From the NCBI GenBank assembly GCA_030762935.1, contig CM060896.1, positions 10,678,001-10,742,000 on the forward strand: a stretch of 64,000 bases of DNA. Reading direction: 5' to 3'. A model generated the notes under the pieces. That model made no database searches, was not told the origin of the DNA, and worked only from the letters and a program-made list of their open reading frames with translations. Numbering within the stretch: position 1 is the first letter of the stretch; each line of letters opens with the position of its first letter. The translations under genes were made by a program, and so were the position numbers. Source of the stretch: Hymenopus coronatus (lineage: Eukaryota; Arthropoda; Insecta; Mantodea; Hymenopodidae). This document shows, piece by piece, positions 22,031 through 36,047 of this stretch.

Positions 22031-22968
22031 TGCCAAAACCTTCTATTAATCCTTAAGTAAGAAATGTTTTGCTTTATTTCCTTTATATTTATGTTGTAAT
22101 CGAGTTCTTTAGCCCATGCTAAATAATTGTATGAAGAGAGAAGTCTGTTAACCGTGAAAATCAGTGTACTAACCGAGAAAATTACTTTTCATAATGCTTG
22201 TAGAGTATATATATTTCCAAAGAGTTCAAATTGGTGGCCTGGGAGTGCAGAATCATTTTTTTCATTGCATTGTGTGAAAGTGATGTGGCTTTGGTTATTA
22301 AATATTTTTCATAATTATCAAAACAAATGACTCGACATTGTGACAGAATTGTTCTATTACCAAAGGGTACTCACTGCTCTACAGCATTTCCTTTGCTTGA
22401 ATATATGGGGTTCATCTGTTATTTTGTATAGTGAGGAGTTCTAAGAGATAAACGGGAGGATCCACTCTAATAGCTTGCTAGATTGTTATACCAATAAATT
22501 CTAATTCATGGTACATATGTTTTACTGTATACCACTTCATTTATTTGTTGTATAAAATATTATGCTAAAGCTATGCAATGGTTGCAGCACACACACACAG
22601 ATGGATGGCTAGACAGATATACACGAATGTGTGTGCATACACACACACACACATACACACACAATGGTCTTAAAAAATAGTTTTAAGTGACTTCTACTGG
22701 CGATCTATGTTTGAAAGTGTTAAAAACATTAAGTTGTTCAGATGAGAAAGTTGATAGATTGCCGAAATTTTGACTTCTTTGTGGGATCATTGGGGTTTTA
22801 GCTTCACAGATCACTCGGCAGTGCTTTGCGACTCAGGACCCTAAACGTTTATAACAGAACCAATAAGTAACTACAAAGCAGTTCTAATGACAATAACAAA
22901 AGCACCCAGGTATTGAAGTAATGCTAAGTGGTGTAGTAATAATACTAATATTTATATTTTATTTTCAG
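22031..22968. other. Intron d/e before exon e
   Basis: Unassigned apart from an AC-rich patch at 22590-22665. Confidence 0.4.
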
Positions 22969-23154
22969 GACAACGAATTATGGGAGAGAAATAGAATGCT
23001 GACAAGTGGTGTTGTGCATTCTGTGGATGTGGATGAGGATTTTGACGAGGAAAATGTGGACAGAGTGCATTTGCTGGTGCACAACATTGTGCCCCCATTC
23101 CTTGATGGGCGCATTGTGTTCACAAAACAACCTGAGCCAGTAATTCCTGTCAAG
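22969..23154 (+). CDS. DHX38: DHX38 exon e: VDEDFDEEN and [13 protein letters not shown] segment
   Basis: An exon of 62 complete codons (phase 0 at both ends), with acceptor TATTTTATTTTCAG and donor GTCAAG|GTAGGT. It encodes [20 protein letters not shown], then [20 protein letters not shown] and [10 protein letters not shown]. This block is nearly invariant in animal DHX38 and lies just upstream of the helicase core. The intron before it is 8.4 kb and full of mariner, Penelope and SINE remains. Confidence 0.97.
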
Positions 23155-23173
23155 GTAGGTTCATTTTAAAAAA

Positions 23174-23881
23174 TCTGATGTGTACCATTCACATGACTTT
23201 CTCTATAGCCCTGCAACAAATTATCTTAGAAAGCTTATACTTCTCTTTACTTTATGCTAATCAGAAAAAATTAGCAGAAATATTGTTATTTCTTGCTTTA
23301 TTGTAAGTAGAAGCGAAATAAGGGAGTACCATAGGTTAAAGTGAAAGGCAAAAGCTGGTTGCTATGTGATTGATGTTCCTTTGTTTGTATGTACAGGAGT
23401 TGACAAATTCCTGTATGAGAAAACTACAAGTTTTTCAAAGCAGAAACCAAGAAAAAGAAATATCTTAAAAACGATCAACTCCAGGAAAAAAATGTATATA
23501 ACATAAATTGTATGTTTTAAGGTGCTCTACATTTTTAGTGGGTTAAGTTTTTGTCCATCTCTTATGGTTTAGTAGTTATGAAAAATTCATCCAGAGTAAA
23601 GTAATCTTCAGAGGCTATTCCCAGAAAATTCAAAATATACATTTTATTTGTCAGATAAATAACTTTAATATACAGTATTTTTATCAAAATCGTTAGAGCC
23701 ATTTTTTAGGAAATCAAAATTTTCGAAAAAAGTTCCATGTAAAGGGTAGTTTGGGGTGGGAGGATTTTTCTCAAAATCTTTGTGTTGCATTAAGATATTA
23801 AACTTAAATACCAAGTTTGGTATTTTACCGACTTTTCGTTTTTGAGTTATCGTGTTCACGGACACACACACACACCCGCAC

Positions 23882-23914
<33 letters not shown>

Positions 23915-24081
23915 CGCGCACGCACGCACACGCACACACGCACACACCTTTTTCTCAAAATACTTTTTTGGGATACAGGGGAACCTAAAACATATATTTC
24001 CGGTAAAATCTCCGTATCAAATTTTTTGGTGGAGTGCAATACCTTCTCTATACACTATGTACATAGTGAGTATAGAGAAAG
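23174..24081 (-). mobile_element. R1 repeat, minus strand, full-length
   Basis: From TCTGATGTGTACCATTCACA to TATAGAGAAAG, flanked by TAAAAAA (23167-23173) and TAAAAA (24082-24087). The internal AC/GC-rich microsatellite is at 23860-23950. It begins only 20 bp after the exon e donor. Confidence 0.9.
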
Positions 24082-24087
24082 TAAAAA

Positions 24088-24412
24088 GTGCAATTTCAAT
24101 TTCCCTGTGGTTTACCCATAATATATTTATTTGTGCAAAATAGTTACATATTTTGGTTACTTGCCTCAGTTTTATCTTGTTCTGTGTATAAATTTCCCTG
24201 CTGCTTCACAACCTGGCCTTTTGCATTGTTCATGATCTGCTCTCTCTTATCTTTCTACGTTTTTTTTTTTATTATTTTATGTTGCTTTAACTTACTAGGT
24301 AGTGACATCGCAACTTCTACCTTATTTGTCTTATTACAAAACCACCTTAAATGCAAAATGACTCCCTATTTTCAGAATAATTTTGGAATTGAGCATTTCA
24401 CCTATATAAACA
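24088..24412. other. Intron e/f, unassigned
   Basis: A T-rich stretch between two R1 copies; nothing recognised. Confidence 0.4.
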
Positions 24413-25489
24413 TCTGATGTGTTCTATGCACATGATCTTTTCTACATCTTTGTAACAATTTATTGCTAATAAGCTTATTGTTCTATCTAAATTGAGATAA
24501 ACATTAGCAGAAACGGTCTTATTACTTAGTTCCTTATAAGTAGAAGGACAATAAGAGAATGCACTTGACTAAACTGAGATTCAAATGTTTTAAAATGTGG
24601 TTGCTATGGGATTGAAATCCATTTCTTTGCATGGCCAGGAGTTGACAAGTTCCCATATGAGAAAAGTTTAAGTAATTTAAAACAGAAACCATTAACAAGG
24701 AATATCTCACAAATGGTCATTTCCACGATAAAAAATGTATATGACATAGATTGTGTGTTTTAACGTGATATACATTTTTTGTGCAATAATCTCTTGTCTA
24801 TCCCTTACGGTATACCAGTTGTACTAAATTTAGCAAAATTCATCCAGAATAAAGAGGTCTTTAGAGGCTATTCCCAGAAAATTCAAGATATACATTTTAT
24901 TTTACATAAATACCATAATATACAGTATTTTAATCAAAATCATTAGTGCCATTTTTGAGAGAATCAAAAGTTTCGTAAATTGTTACATGTAATTTTTTGT
25001 GATGGAAGGATGTTCTTGAAATCTTAGTCTCGCATCCTTGGAAGATGCTAAACCTAAATACCAAGTTTGGTAATCAACAGTCTTTTGTTTTTGAGCTATG
25101 CTGTCCACAGTCGCAGACACACATACATACATGGACATTTTTCTTAAACTGCTTTTTTCAAACTCAGGGGGTATATTTCGGACACATTTCTGTTGAACAT
25201 CAAATTTTTGGGTGCATTACATTACCTTTATTAAGACATCAGAGCACACTGAATATTATAATAGAAGGTATGATAGAAGGAAGAAGTGGCAAAGGAAGAG
25301 CAAGATCACAATATATAAAACAAATTATGGAAGATATGAAATGCAGTAAATATGAAGAACTCAAACGGAAAGCAGAGAGAAGATCTGAATGGAGAGTCGC
25401 TGCAAACCAATCCAAGGATTGAAGACTCCTAACAGCTACAATATCTTCTCTATACAGTATGTACATTGTACATATGGGGCTAGAGAAAG
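24413..25489 (-). mobile_element. R1 repeat, minus strand, interrupted by a LINE tail
   Basis: R1 runs from TCTGATGTGTTC to GGGTGCATTACAT, is broken by a LINE tail at about 25225-25437, and resumes with ATCTTCTCTATACAGTATGT to TAGAGAAAG. The right flank is TAAAAAA. Confidence 0.85.
25225..25437 (+). mobile_element. LINE C-terminal tail fragment inside R1
   Basis: The frame 25236-25422 reads IEGMIEGRSGKGRARSQYI, then EELKRKAERRSEWRVAANQ and stops. The layout (a basic GKGRxR motif, then ELKRxAxxRxxWR) is typical of the C-terminal end of RTE/CR1-type reverse transcriptases. No upstream RT is present, so it is a 5'-truncated copy. Confidence 0.7.
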
Positions 25490-25648
25490 TAAAAAAAGCA
25501 TCATATTCGGGTAAATATGACACTTTCTTTAAAGTAGCAATTTGTGTCAGTCTCTTTTGCTTCTTGTTATGTTTAATCATTTTGGATATGGAAGCAGGAT
25601 TAAAACCATTTAAACTTGCAGTTGAGTATGATTTCTTTCATATAATTA

Positions 25649-27567
25649 CTTTCTCTACATGTACTATGCACAAGAGTGAATAGAGAAAGTATTGTAATGC
25701 ACTCAAAAATTCAATACTGAGATTTCGCCAGAAATATGTTTAGAGATCCCCTGAATTCAAAAAATTATTTTTAGAAAAATGTTTATGTGTGTGTGTCTTG
25801 TCTGTGTATGTATGTGTGTCTGTGGGCAGCATTGCTCAAAAACGAAAAGACGTTAAATGCCTAACTTGGTATTTAAGTTTGTTGTCTTCCAAGGATGCGA
25901 CACAAAGATTTTGAAGAAAATCCTCCCACCCCAAACTACCCTTTACATGGAACATTTTTCGAAAATTTGGATTTTCTCAAAAATGGCCTTAACAATTATG
26001 ATTAAAATATTGTAGGTTTAAGAAATTTATATGACAAATAAAATGAATATCTTGAATTTTCTGAATAGCCTCTAAAAAGCTCCTTTTTCTAAATGAATTT
26101 TGGTGAATTTTGCATAACCGGTAAACCATACAACAAAACTAAACTACACAAAAGATGTAGATTACGTTAAAACACACAAACACGCAATTTATAATTTTGA
26201 ATACTGGAAGTGGTACACTGTGAAGCTAGCAATTAGTTTTTAATTGGTAGTCGAATATACACACATGTGCTTCACAAAAACTTACTTTTACGCAGAACTA
26301 GTTTCGCATGCGTGTTACATGCATTGTCTACTGCTTTCGACTATCGGATACAACACGAGGATCCTTGATGTATGACTGTCTTCCCTCTGGTGTTGGATTG
26401 ATGAACTTCATTAGCGGGTTCTCTTCAAAGGGACGATCAAAATTCATGAGGTGCGCTTCATGTTTTTTCATGTATATTTTCTCCCATGCGTCGAGTTCTA
26501 CTGTCCATTGTACATTTTTTAAAAGATGGATGTCTTGTTTAATTTCATGTTGGTTGTTCCAAAAATGAGCCGATACTGCAGGTTTTTCAGTTTCCCTATT
26601 TTTGATATTTCTAATATGTTCTTTAAGACGGGTACCTATGTTTCTTTTTGTTCTGCCAATGTATACTTGGTTACACTCATTGCAATTTATTCTATAGATG
26701 CCTGGTTTTTTGTCAATTGGGTCTTTTTTTGTTCTATGGGATGGAATCAAATTTTTTACACTGAACCTGTTGTAAGGTGCCAGTGTTATATTATGTTCTT
26801 TAAATATTTTTTGGAATTTCTTAGTTGCCCAAGGGTGGTAAGTGAATCTCCTGTAGTTATCATCATCTTTAATTCGTTTGAGGGTGGATATTTCTGTGAT
26901 CTTATTTTGTTGTTTAATTTTCTTGAGTTTTTTGAATACTAAATCCTTGTTGAAACCATTTATTTCAGCTGTTTTTACTATGTGGTTTAGTTCTTCTAAG
27001 TATTCAGATTTTTCCAGAGGTACTTTAGTTACTCTTTGTAGTAGGCTGTTTAGTACGGCATGTTGGTGTGCTTTTGGGTTGAAACTATTTGCTTTTATGT
27101 AGTTGTCAGTATGGGTTTCTTTTCTATGTATACCAAATTTTAGTTTCCCATCTTTGTTAGTAATTTTTAGGTCTAAAAATGCCAGTGTGCCCTGTTGTTC
27201 TAACTCCATTTATACCCTATTTTTTTATTCCTGGATTTGACCATTTCGGAGATATTCCTTCTTATTTGTTTCAGATTTAAAATACTTAAACTTTTCTCAC
27301 ATGGCCCTGCCTAGAAACGGATTTCAACCACATGGCAACCAGTTTTTAAAAGATTTCAGTATCACTTTAGCTTAGGGTATTCCCTTATTTCCCTCCTACT
27401 TACAAGGAAGCAAGTAGTTTAGACAATTTCTGCTAATGCTTATCTCAATTATCATAAAGTCTATTTCTATCCACTTCTTCTAATAGCTTATTCTTCTGAA
27501 TAAGCTGTTTTAACGATAATTTGTTACAGAAATGAAGAAAAAGTCATGTGAATGTAACACATCAGAT
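25649..27567 (+). mobile_element. R1 repeat, forward, split by a Penelope element
   Basis: Left part 25649-26195 (CTTTCTCTACATGTACTATG to ACACACAAACACGCAATTTA) and right part 27209-27567 (CGGAGATATTCCTTCTTATT to CACATCAGA) together make one R1. The gap is filled by the Penelope-like element at 26200-27208. Confidence 0.85.
26200..27208 (-). pseudogene. Penelope-like element: RT C-terminus fused to GIY-YIG endonuclease
   Basis: An open frame (26328-27209, 293 codons) without its start, so 5'-truncated. It begins inside the RT with GTLAFLDLKITNKDGKLKFG, continues with FTYHPWATKKFQKIFKEHNI, and carries the GIY-YIG domain: GIYRINC, NQVYIGRTKRNIGTRLKEHI and SAHFWNNQHEI. GIY-YIG is the endonuclease that nicks the target for Penelope-type retrotransposition. 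Cys residues at INCNEC suggest the zinc-finger-like linker of animal PLEs. The YVDD catalytic motif is absent, so it cannot transpose. It is the best preserved of about six Penelope pieces here. The 3' region (26200-26330) contains ACTAGTTTCGCATGCG, a typical PLE-tail style. Confidence 0.92.
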
Positions 27568-27790
27568 TTTATTTTTCTGCTAATGAACTATTGAGTTGAT
27601 GAATTAGACTTTTGAACACTGCATATTGATGTGATATCAGTATTCTTTTTAGTGCAGTTCCCTAGGTGTGTAGGTTTTCTATAAATTCCAAATTTGAATG
27701 TATTATGGTCTCTGAAGTTCTCTAAGCCCAAAATTTTAAATTAAAACTAAATTAAAGTGAAAATAACTTCAGAATTAATAGTGCTTCTAT

Positions 27791-28303
27791 TAAAACAAAA
27801 GAATTTGAGTGTGTTTTTGTAACAAAAACATCGCTTAGTAATTACTTACTTACTGGGACTGGTTTCAAGAACACTTGTTTCCATTTTCAACCCTTAATTC
27901 CGACTAAATCTACTTTGTTGGCATCAACAATGAGAGTGTGGTGTGGTGTATCACTTGTGGAGGCATCTGGTGCTGGATCTATGAACTTCCAAAGGTTACT
28001 GTATGGTGATAAATCAAAATTCAAAAAAATTCAAAGCCACAGAATTAGATGTCTGGGAGAAGATCTACATCATGAAGAAAAAGAACCATATCATGAATTT
28101 TGATTTATCAGAAGTTCATAGATCCAGCACCAGATAACCCACAAGTGATACAACACTACTCTCATCTTTGACGCCAACGAAGCAAGATTAAGTCAGAATG
28201 AAGGGATGAAAATGGGAGCAAGTGTTCTTGAAACCAGTCCCAGTAAGTAAAAGTAAGTGATGTTTGTATTACAAAAACTTGTTTGCATATCTGCAAGATT
28301 TGA
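27791..28303. mobile_element. R3 foldback element, copy 1
   Basis: Two arms of about 200 bp run inverted: GAATTTGAGTGTGTTTTTGT, GACTGGTTTCAAGAACACTT, TCAACCCTTAATTCCGA and TGGATCTATGAACTTC on the left; their inverses on the right (GAAGTTCATAGATCCAG, GAAAATGGGAGCAAGTGTTC, AAACCAGTCCCAGTAAG). It is bounded by AGTGCTTCTAT at 27780-27790 and 28304-28314. No coding sequence. Confidence 0.85.
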
Positions 28304-28340
28304 AGTGCTTCTATAATTAATAATTTGTACTTTATTGCAG

Positions 28341-28661
28341 GACCCAACCTCAGACATGGCTATGGTGGCAAGGAAAGGCTCAGCGCTAGTGAGAGCATTC
28401 CGTGAACAGAAAGAGCGCAAGAAAGCTCAGAAGAAACATTGGGAAATTGCTGGCACTACCATTGGCAACATCATGGGCGTTCGCAAGAAGGAGGAAGAGA
28501 AAGACGATAAAGTGAATGCTGATGATGAAACAGACTACAAGACAGGCCAGAAATTTGCAGAACATATGCAGGATACTGGTGAAGCATCTAGCGAGTTTGC
28601 AAAGAAGAAGACCATCCTCCAACAAAGAAGATATTTGCCAGTGTTTGCAGTGAGGCAAGAG
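28341..28661 (+). CDS. DHX38: DHX38 exon f: linker to helicase core, IMGVRKKEE and [12 protein letters not shown]
   Basis: The exon has 107 codons in phase 0 with acceptor TTTATTGCAG and donor CAAGAG|GTAATG. It encodes [52 protein letters not shown], then [20 protein letters not shown]. The last part matches the SEFAKKKSIxEQRxYLPxFA block that leads into RecA1 of DHX38. The acidic Glu/Asp stretch in the middle is the variable linker. It is the longest of the eight exons. Confidence 0.97.
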
Positions 28662-28725
28662 GTAATGTTAGGTTACAGACAATAATAAACCTTTACAAAG
28701 TCAACCAGACAACCTGTAATAAATA

Positions 28726-29321
28726 CAGTACACTCCCGATTATTCGTGCGCAGATTAACCATGCAACCCCTAAAACATTGTCAACGCACGTTTCGATGAG
28801 ACATACTCTGATTAACATCAGAAAAACTGAATTTGTTTTTAATTTACACAGAACAGACAGGCTATAACAATGGAAACTGTTCAAAACTTGCAAATATGTA
28901 TAGAAGCTTGTGACAGTGATGTGATTAAATAAAAAATAAAAGAATTTGAGTCGGTTTTTTGTAACACAAACATCACTTATTTTTACTTACTGGGGACCAG
29001 TTTCGGGTAACAGTTGTTCCCATTTTCAACCCTTAATTCCGACCCTTAATTAATGGAAACTGTACCCTGTTGTCATGTGGTCATCATTTAAACAACAGAA
29101 ATGGCACTTATTGTCACACAACAGGTCCTTTATTGCCGTTTCCTAAAGAAAAACAGAAGTAGAATAAACTTTCCAACAAAGAATATATACTGAAAAAAGC
29201 TTTTAAACGTAATTTCTAATACCTATGGATATTGCACCTTAAAAGCATTAAATTATTATGTGTTTTTTGATTATTCATGTTTCCTCTCCCCCACATTACC
29301 TGGATAATTGAGAGCATACTG
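28726..29321 (-). mobile_element. Pogo/Tigger-like TIR element, internally deleted, with an R3 insert
   Basis: Ends TA|CAGTACACTCCCGATTATTCG and GGATAATTGAGAGCATACTG|TA, the pattern of pogo/Tigger termini with TA duplication. The interior resembles the longer copy at 44909-45822. An R3 piece (28881-29051) lies inside, between two copies of AATGGAAACTGT. Confidence 0.8.
28881..29051 (-). mobile_element. R3 foldback element, half copy
   Basis: Contains the single-sided tail (AACTTGCAAATATGTATAG, GTGACAGTGATGTGATTAAA) and one arm ending CTTAATTCCGACC. It is flanked by the 12-bp duplication AATGGAAACTGT (28869-28880, 29052-29063). Confidence 0.85.
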
Positions 29322-29512
29322 TAATTTATTTTGAAAATGAGCTTTAACATTTTTGTGACAACATATTTATAACTAAAGTATATAATATGTAAAAAATTTA
29401 AGCTAGTAACATTGAAGCAACACAAATATTAATTAAAGCATTAATGGGAATGCACAGTGAAGTAACTAATCAATTAAGATTAAAAACATAGCATCACCCT
29501 CAAACTTCATGG

Positions 29513-29866
29513 CTGGTTGGTATCTAATGTTGAGCAGTTGGCAGTGAAGCCCTTTGCTCTCTTGCATTCCAATATTTTGATGTCATATTATCATGTTGAC
29601 TAAAAGTTGGGCAGCGCAGTAGATGGTTTCTATCCATATCTTCTTTAAGTGTACAGAAAGGACACAGAGGGGATCTCACTATACCAATGCTGAATAAATG
29701 TTTATTGAGACAGTCATGGCTTGTTAGGAGTCTAAAAGTTGCTACAGAGGATTTTCTCGGTAATGTAGTGATTCTGGTCGTGTTATTACATAAATTTTCC
29801 TTTTGTTTGTAATACATTATCTTCTTTAATTTTGTTATTATATGTTGATATAATGATTTTTTGACT
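29513..29866 (-). mobile_element. LINE family L, 3' fragment, minus strand
   Basis: On the minus strand: KENLCNNTTRITTLPRKSSV, then FRLLTSHDCLNKHLFSIGIV and CPFCTLKEDMDRNHLLRCP, closing with the ACCA-type tail. It is open for 97 codons. No clear TSD was found. Confidence 0.88.
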
Positions 29867-30299
29867 GCAGAAAGACTTTTGTTACTAACAGGGAGGAGAC
29901 CCTTTAATAATTAACTGAAGGCTTAAAGGAAGCGACCTGGATAAACGCCTAATGTCCAATCCCTCACCTTCAGCTGTTACTAATCACATATCAATTTTGT
30001 TATAATAGAAAGGAGACCCTTTAATTGCTTCTAGAATTTGAAGACTTAAACAAAATTATGTGATGAACTAAAGGGAAGGGCTGTTCTGGTGAGTTATTGA
30101 CCTGGACTGATATCAGATCCCCTCTTTTACCTTTCCTATCCAGTCTTGCTTCACTCAACCCTTGTTTTCTTCAACCCCGATGGTATTAGAGTATTCGAGG
30201 CCTAGGGGATCATTTCATTTTCTTTCCTGTCCATACCTTTCTTTACTTAAGTGATGTAACCACCATTTATGGTGCCTAATTTTAAAAAGTTGAATAAAA
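29867..30299. other. Intron f/g, unassigned
   Basis: A GGAGACCCTTTAAT motif occurs at about 29892 and 30012. Nothing recognised. Confidence 0.35.
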
Positions 30300-30950
30300 G
30301 CACTCCAGACAAAAGAATCAAACTTCATAGTTGAAATGAGTAATTTACTTTGGACAAGTTTGGTGGCTATTGCCCCAATCTTCAGTAGAGTTTTTTTTGA
30401 TGAACTTGTGGTAGTAGCCTGTAGATGTATTTGAGATGAGACTGTTTGTCGTATATCAAAATTTATGTCATTTTTATATTTTAGAATTAATAGATTTTCC
30501 CAAATTGCTAATCCAATTGTCCTGTACTGATTTTAGTAACTTGGGTTCACTATGAAAATTATTGTTTTGAGTACAAAAATGATGTGCTACAACTGACTTA
30601 TCTGTTTGTTTATGCTTTATATTCCTCATGTGTTCATTAAAACACTGTCCAATGTTTCTTTTTGTATTTCCTGTATACACCTGTTCACATTCCTTGCAGC
30701 TGATTTCATATATATTGAGTGTGATGTTATGTTTTTACTCTTAACAAAATCACATTTTAACAGACCATGATTTGAGTAAATAGGCTTAATATATGATAAA
30801 GGACAATAAATCAGATGCTTAAGTTGAGTATCAGCAGACATAATGCATAAGATGCATTGTTGCAGTTCAAACTGGATCTGCTGTTTATGCATTTGTGTTT
30901 GCTATCCATTTTGTTTTAGGTTCAGTAAAGAAAGTACACCAGTATTTTGT
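30300..30950 (-). mobile_element. Penelope-like element relic, GIY-YIG part and tail
   Basis: On the minus strand a frameshifted frame reads NVNRCIQEIQKETLD, overlapping CKECEQVYTGNTKRNIGQCF and NEHMRNIKHKQTDKSVVAHH, which is GIY-YIG with the Tyr-Thr-Gly variant of YIG. The tail contains GAAGATTGGGGCAATAGCCA, as in PLE 3' regions. Confidence 0.8.
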
Positions 30951-31036
30951 GATTGCTTTTGCATAATATCAATAAAGCATGTGTTGTTTTATTGTTCATA
31001 AGTTTTACATGGTTATTTTTTTTTTTTTTTTTTTTA

Positions 31037-31965
31037 CTTTCTCTACTCATATTATGTACATAGTGTAAAGAGAAGGTGTTGTATTGCGCCCGAAAATTCT
31101 ATACTGAGATTACACTGGAAGTACTGAGCTTTTGACACTCCTTGAATGAAAAAAGAAATTTTTTTTAGAAAAAGGTGCATGTGTGTACATGCGTGTGTTG
31201 TGTGGCTCAAAAACTAAAAGTCTGCTAAATACCAAACTTGATATTTAAGTTCAGTTTCTTCCAAGGATACGACACTCTCCCCCCCCCCCCCCCCCCAATC
31301 CCAACTACCCTTTATATGGAAAAATTTTGAACATTTTTATTTTCTCAAAAAATGGCTCTAATGATTTTGATTTTGTGTCCTTCATATTTAAGATATTTAG
31401 ATGATTAATTACCCTTTACATGGAAAAATTTCGAACATTTTTATTTTCTCAAAAAATGGCTCTAATGATTTTGATTTTCTGTGCTTTATATTTAAGATAT
31501 TTAGGTGAAAAATAAAATGTATGTCTTGAATTTTCTAGGAATAGCGTCCGAAGGTTTCTTATTCTCAATGAATTTTTCTAAATTTTGTATAACTGGTAAA
31601 CCGTAAGAGATAGACAAAAACTTACTTTACTACAAATGTAAACCTGCTTAAAACACACTTTTTGTGATACATACACCTTTTTAGTGGAGTTGATCATTTT
31701 TGAGATATTCCTTGTTGGTTTCAATTTTAAAATACTTAAACTTTTCCCATATGTGTACTTGTCAACTCCTGGCCATGCAAAGAAATGGATTTCAGTACCA
31801 TAGCGACCATAATTTTAAATGTTTGAGTGTCGGTTACTTATAAGGAACTAAGTAATAAGACCGTTTCTGCTAATGTTTTAGCACTAAATAGGTAGAAGAA
31901 TAAGCTTATTAACAATAATTTGTTACAGAGAAGTAGAGAAAGCCTTGTGAATGGAATACACCTGA
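31037..31965 (+). mobile_element. R1 repeat, forward, with internal duplication
   Basis: From CTTTCTCTACTCATATTATG to ACACCTGA, flanked by a poly-T ending TTTTTA (left) and TTTTTA (31966-31971). A C run of about 17 is at 31279-31296. A unit of about 104 bp containing ACCCTTTA(T/C)ATGGAAAAATT is duplicated at about 31306-31409 and 31410-31512. Confidence 0.9.
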
Positions 31966-31971
31966 TTTTTA

Positions 31972-33274
31972 AAGTGAGCAATGGCTTGGGAATCCTCTTC
32001 TCATATTGTTTTAATATTTCCAAAATATTTCTTACAATAGCCCTGAAATTTTCTAATTGGCTGGACAAAGTTGCTTTCTGCAACTCTGTAAAAAAAAAAA
32101 AAAATGTTGAAATCCTTTAAATCTTTCTTCTGCTACTTCTGGAAGCAACTACTGATCCAGCTTGCCTCTCACAAACTTAAATCTGAGTTTTATTGTTGCT
32201 TTAAATTGTTCATTGTATTATTAATCTGTATCTAAATTTATAAATATTGGAATTTCTAAAAGGAATTTTGGTTGAAAGAACAAAAGCTAATAGGTATCCA
32301 AATATGAAAGCTTGAAAATACAGTGTTGCTGCATTCACTTTTAGGACAGATGGAGCTTTAAAGTACTGCCATCTAGACAAAGATTTAGCAACGCAGTTAA
32401 AGTTTAGATTTAACTGAACCGGGCAGTGTTTTCACAAGCAGCCCTTTGTATCCAGATTGAAGCAATAGCAAGGATTTACACTCAGTTCACTAAAAATGCA
32501 AGGGTAGACGTAGATTTTTAGAACTACCACTACAGATTTTAACCCAACTTGAAACAAAATGGCGAGTTAGGTCTTTAAGCTTTTTCACACCATTGAACTA
32601 ATTGACATCATTGCTGAAGGATGTTGGGTCTTAATTTTTAACTGTGGGGTTAAATAATGTTTTTTGGGGTAATAGACCAGATAATTGCTTAAAAATCTTT
32701 CTTTATTGTTTTATAATGTTTCCATGCCTCACTCCCATCTTTCCAATAACATTAAAATGTTGCTTTTTTATTTGTTGACAAGCCAAAAATGAACACAAGA
32801 CACTTTGTGGTTGAATGCTGTTCTTCATAAAAAATGAAATAGCGTTTTATTTATGGACGCTGTGGTTCTCGGCATATCTCCATAGGAGCACCATATAAAC
32901 ATGATTATATTGCTGTGTAGATGAGATGGTTACTGTGAACCATTCAAATATCAACACCTGCCGCTAGAGGGACGGTACTCAAGTTGGCTTATCAGGATGA
33001 CACCACATCAGTAGAATCTCCTGTCACTAGAGGGAGACGTATAAACTCGCTTCATTAGTGATGACTTTTTTTATGTGGGAAAACATGGATAAATAGGAAC
33101 ATTTGGCATATTCAAGCCAAAATATAAATTCAGAAAAGTAATTTTCATTTAATCTCTACAAAGATAATAAGTGAAAATGAAAATTCCAACAAATGATTAA
33201 TTTGAATACAAATGGGTTAACCCGTTATTGAATTAATTATTTTGTTGCATTTGCCGTTCTCACAGGCACAATAC
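31972..33274. other. Intron f/g, unassigned
   Basis: No recognised element in about 1.3 kb. A short SINE-A-like text (GCTGTGGTTCTCGGCAT) is at about 32858. Confidence 0.4.
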
Positions 33275-33440
33275 AGTAGAGCTGAATAGCCATGATCGTT
33301 AGTGTGATACAAAGTGAATTGACCATCTGTTCAAAGCCAAAATCATGAGTTTGAATCCCAGGGACTGCAGCCAGTGTCTGGTAAAGGATGGGGAGGGCCC
33401 AAGTAAAATAACTGGTGTGGTGGCACACTTGGATGCTGAC
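33275..33440 (+). mobile_element. Possible tRNA-derived SINE
   Basis: B-box-like GAGTTTGAATCCCAGGG at about 33348 with an A-box candidate near 33290. Only one copy is visible, so this is tentative. Confidence 0.3.
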
Positions 33441-35454
<2,014 letters not shown>

Positions 35455-35677
35455 ACCTATTACAAGGGATCAGCCCAAAGGCAGGCATGAACATGAAGTG
35501 GATGATATGAAATGTAAGCAAAATTGATGAAAGGTGATGATGGAGCAATTGGAGGAATGAGTGCTGGAGGAAACCAGAGGACCTGGAGAAAATCTACCCA
35601 GACACCGCTTTGGGATCGAACCAAGACCATCTAGATAGGAGGCAAGCAGTCTAACCACTCACCCACGGCGCCACCTT
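35455..35677 (-). mobile_element. SINE-C, tRNA-derived
   Basis: On the minus strand GGTGGCGCCGTGGGTGAGTG (A-box region), then TTGGTTCGATCCCAAAGC (B box), then a body with GGTCCTCTGGTTTCCTCC. One copy in the window. Confidence 0.75.
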
Positions 35678-36041
35678 AAACAACTTATCACAGATCTAAT
35701 TTAAATGCCCTCCTAAATGAGTAACAATTAGCCATTATGTAATACTTGATCATACACTCCTTACCTTGTATCAGTTTCAACAATTTTTTTTTTTTTCCCC
35801 CATCTGTAACTTCAAAATCTTTAGTATCACTTTAATATTCAATGCTTGCACCACTTTATTCTTATCTAATGATTTTTTATAGAGTCTAGATCAGGGAAGT
35901 TACTTGACCATTCAAATACACATATATTATCTTTTAGTAACTTCTGAACCTCTTACAGGACGTATTCTGTGTGCTAGCTAGGCTCTGTGAAGCCCAGTAA
36001 GTGAAGAATGAATTTCTATTAATTTTATAAGTAACAAAGAA
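35678..36041. other. Intron g/h, unassigned
   Basis: No element recognised; a T run is at 35788-35799. Confidence 0.4.
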
Positions 36042-36047
36042 TTTTTA

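Noticed and set aside
23852..24143. Histidine/threonine-rich proteins
   Set aside because: Translations of the AC-rich microsatellite of R1.
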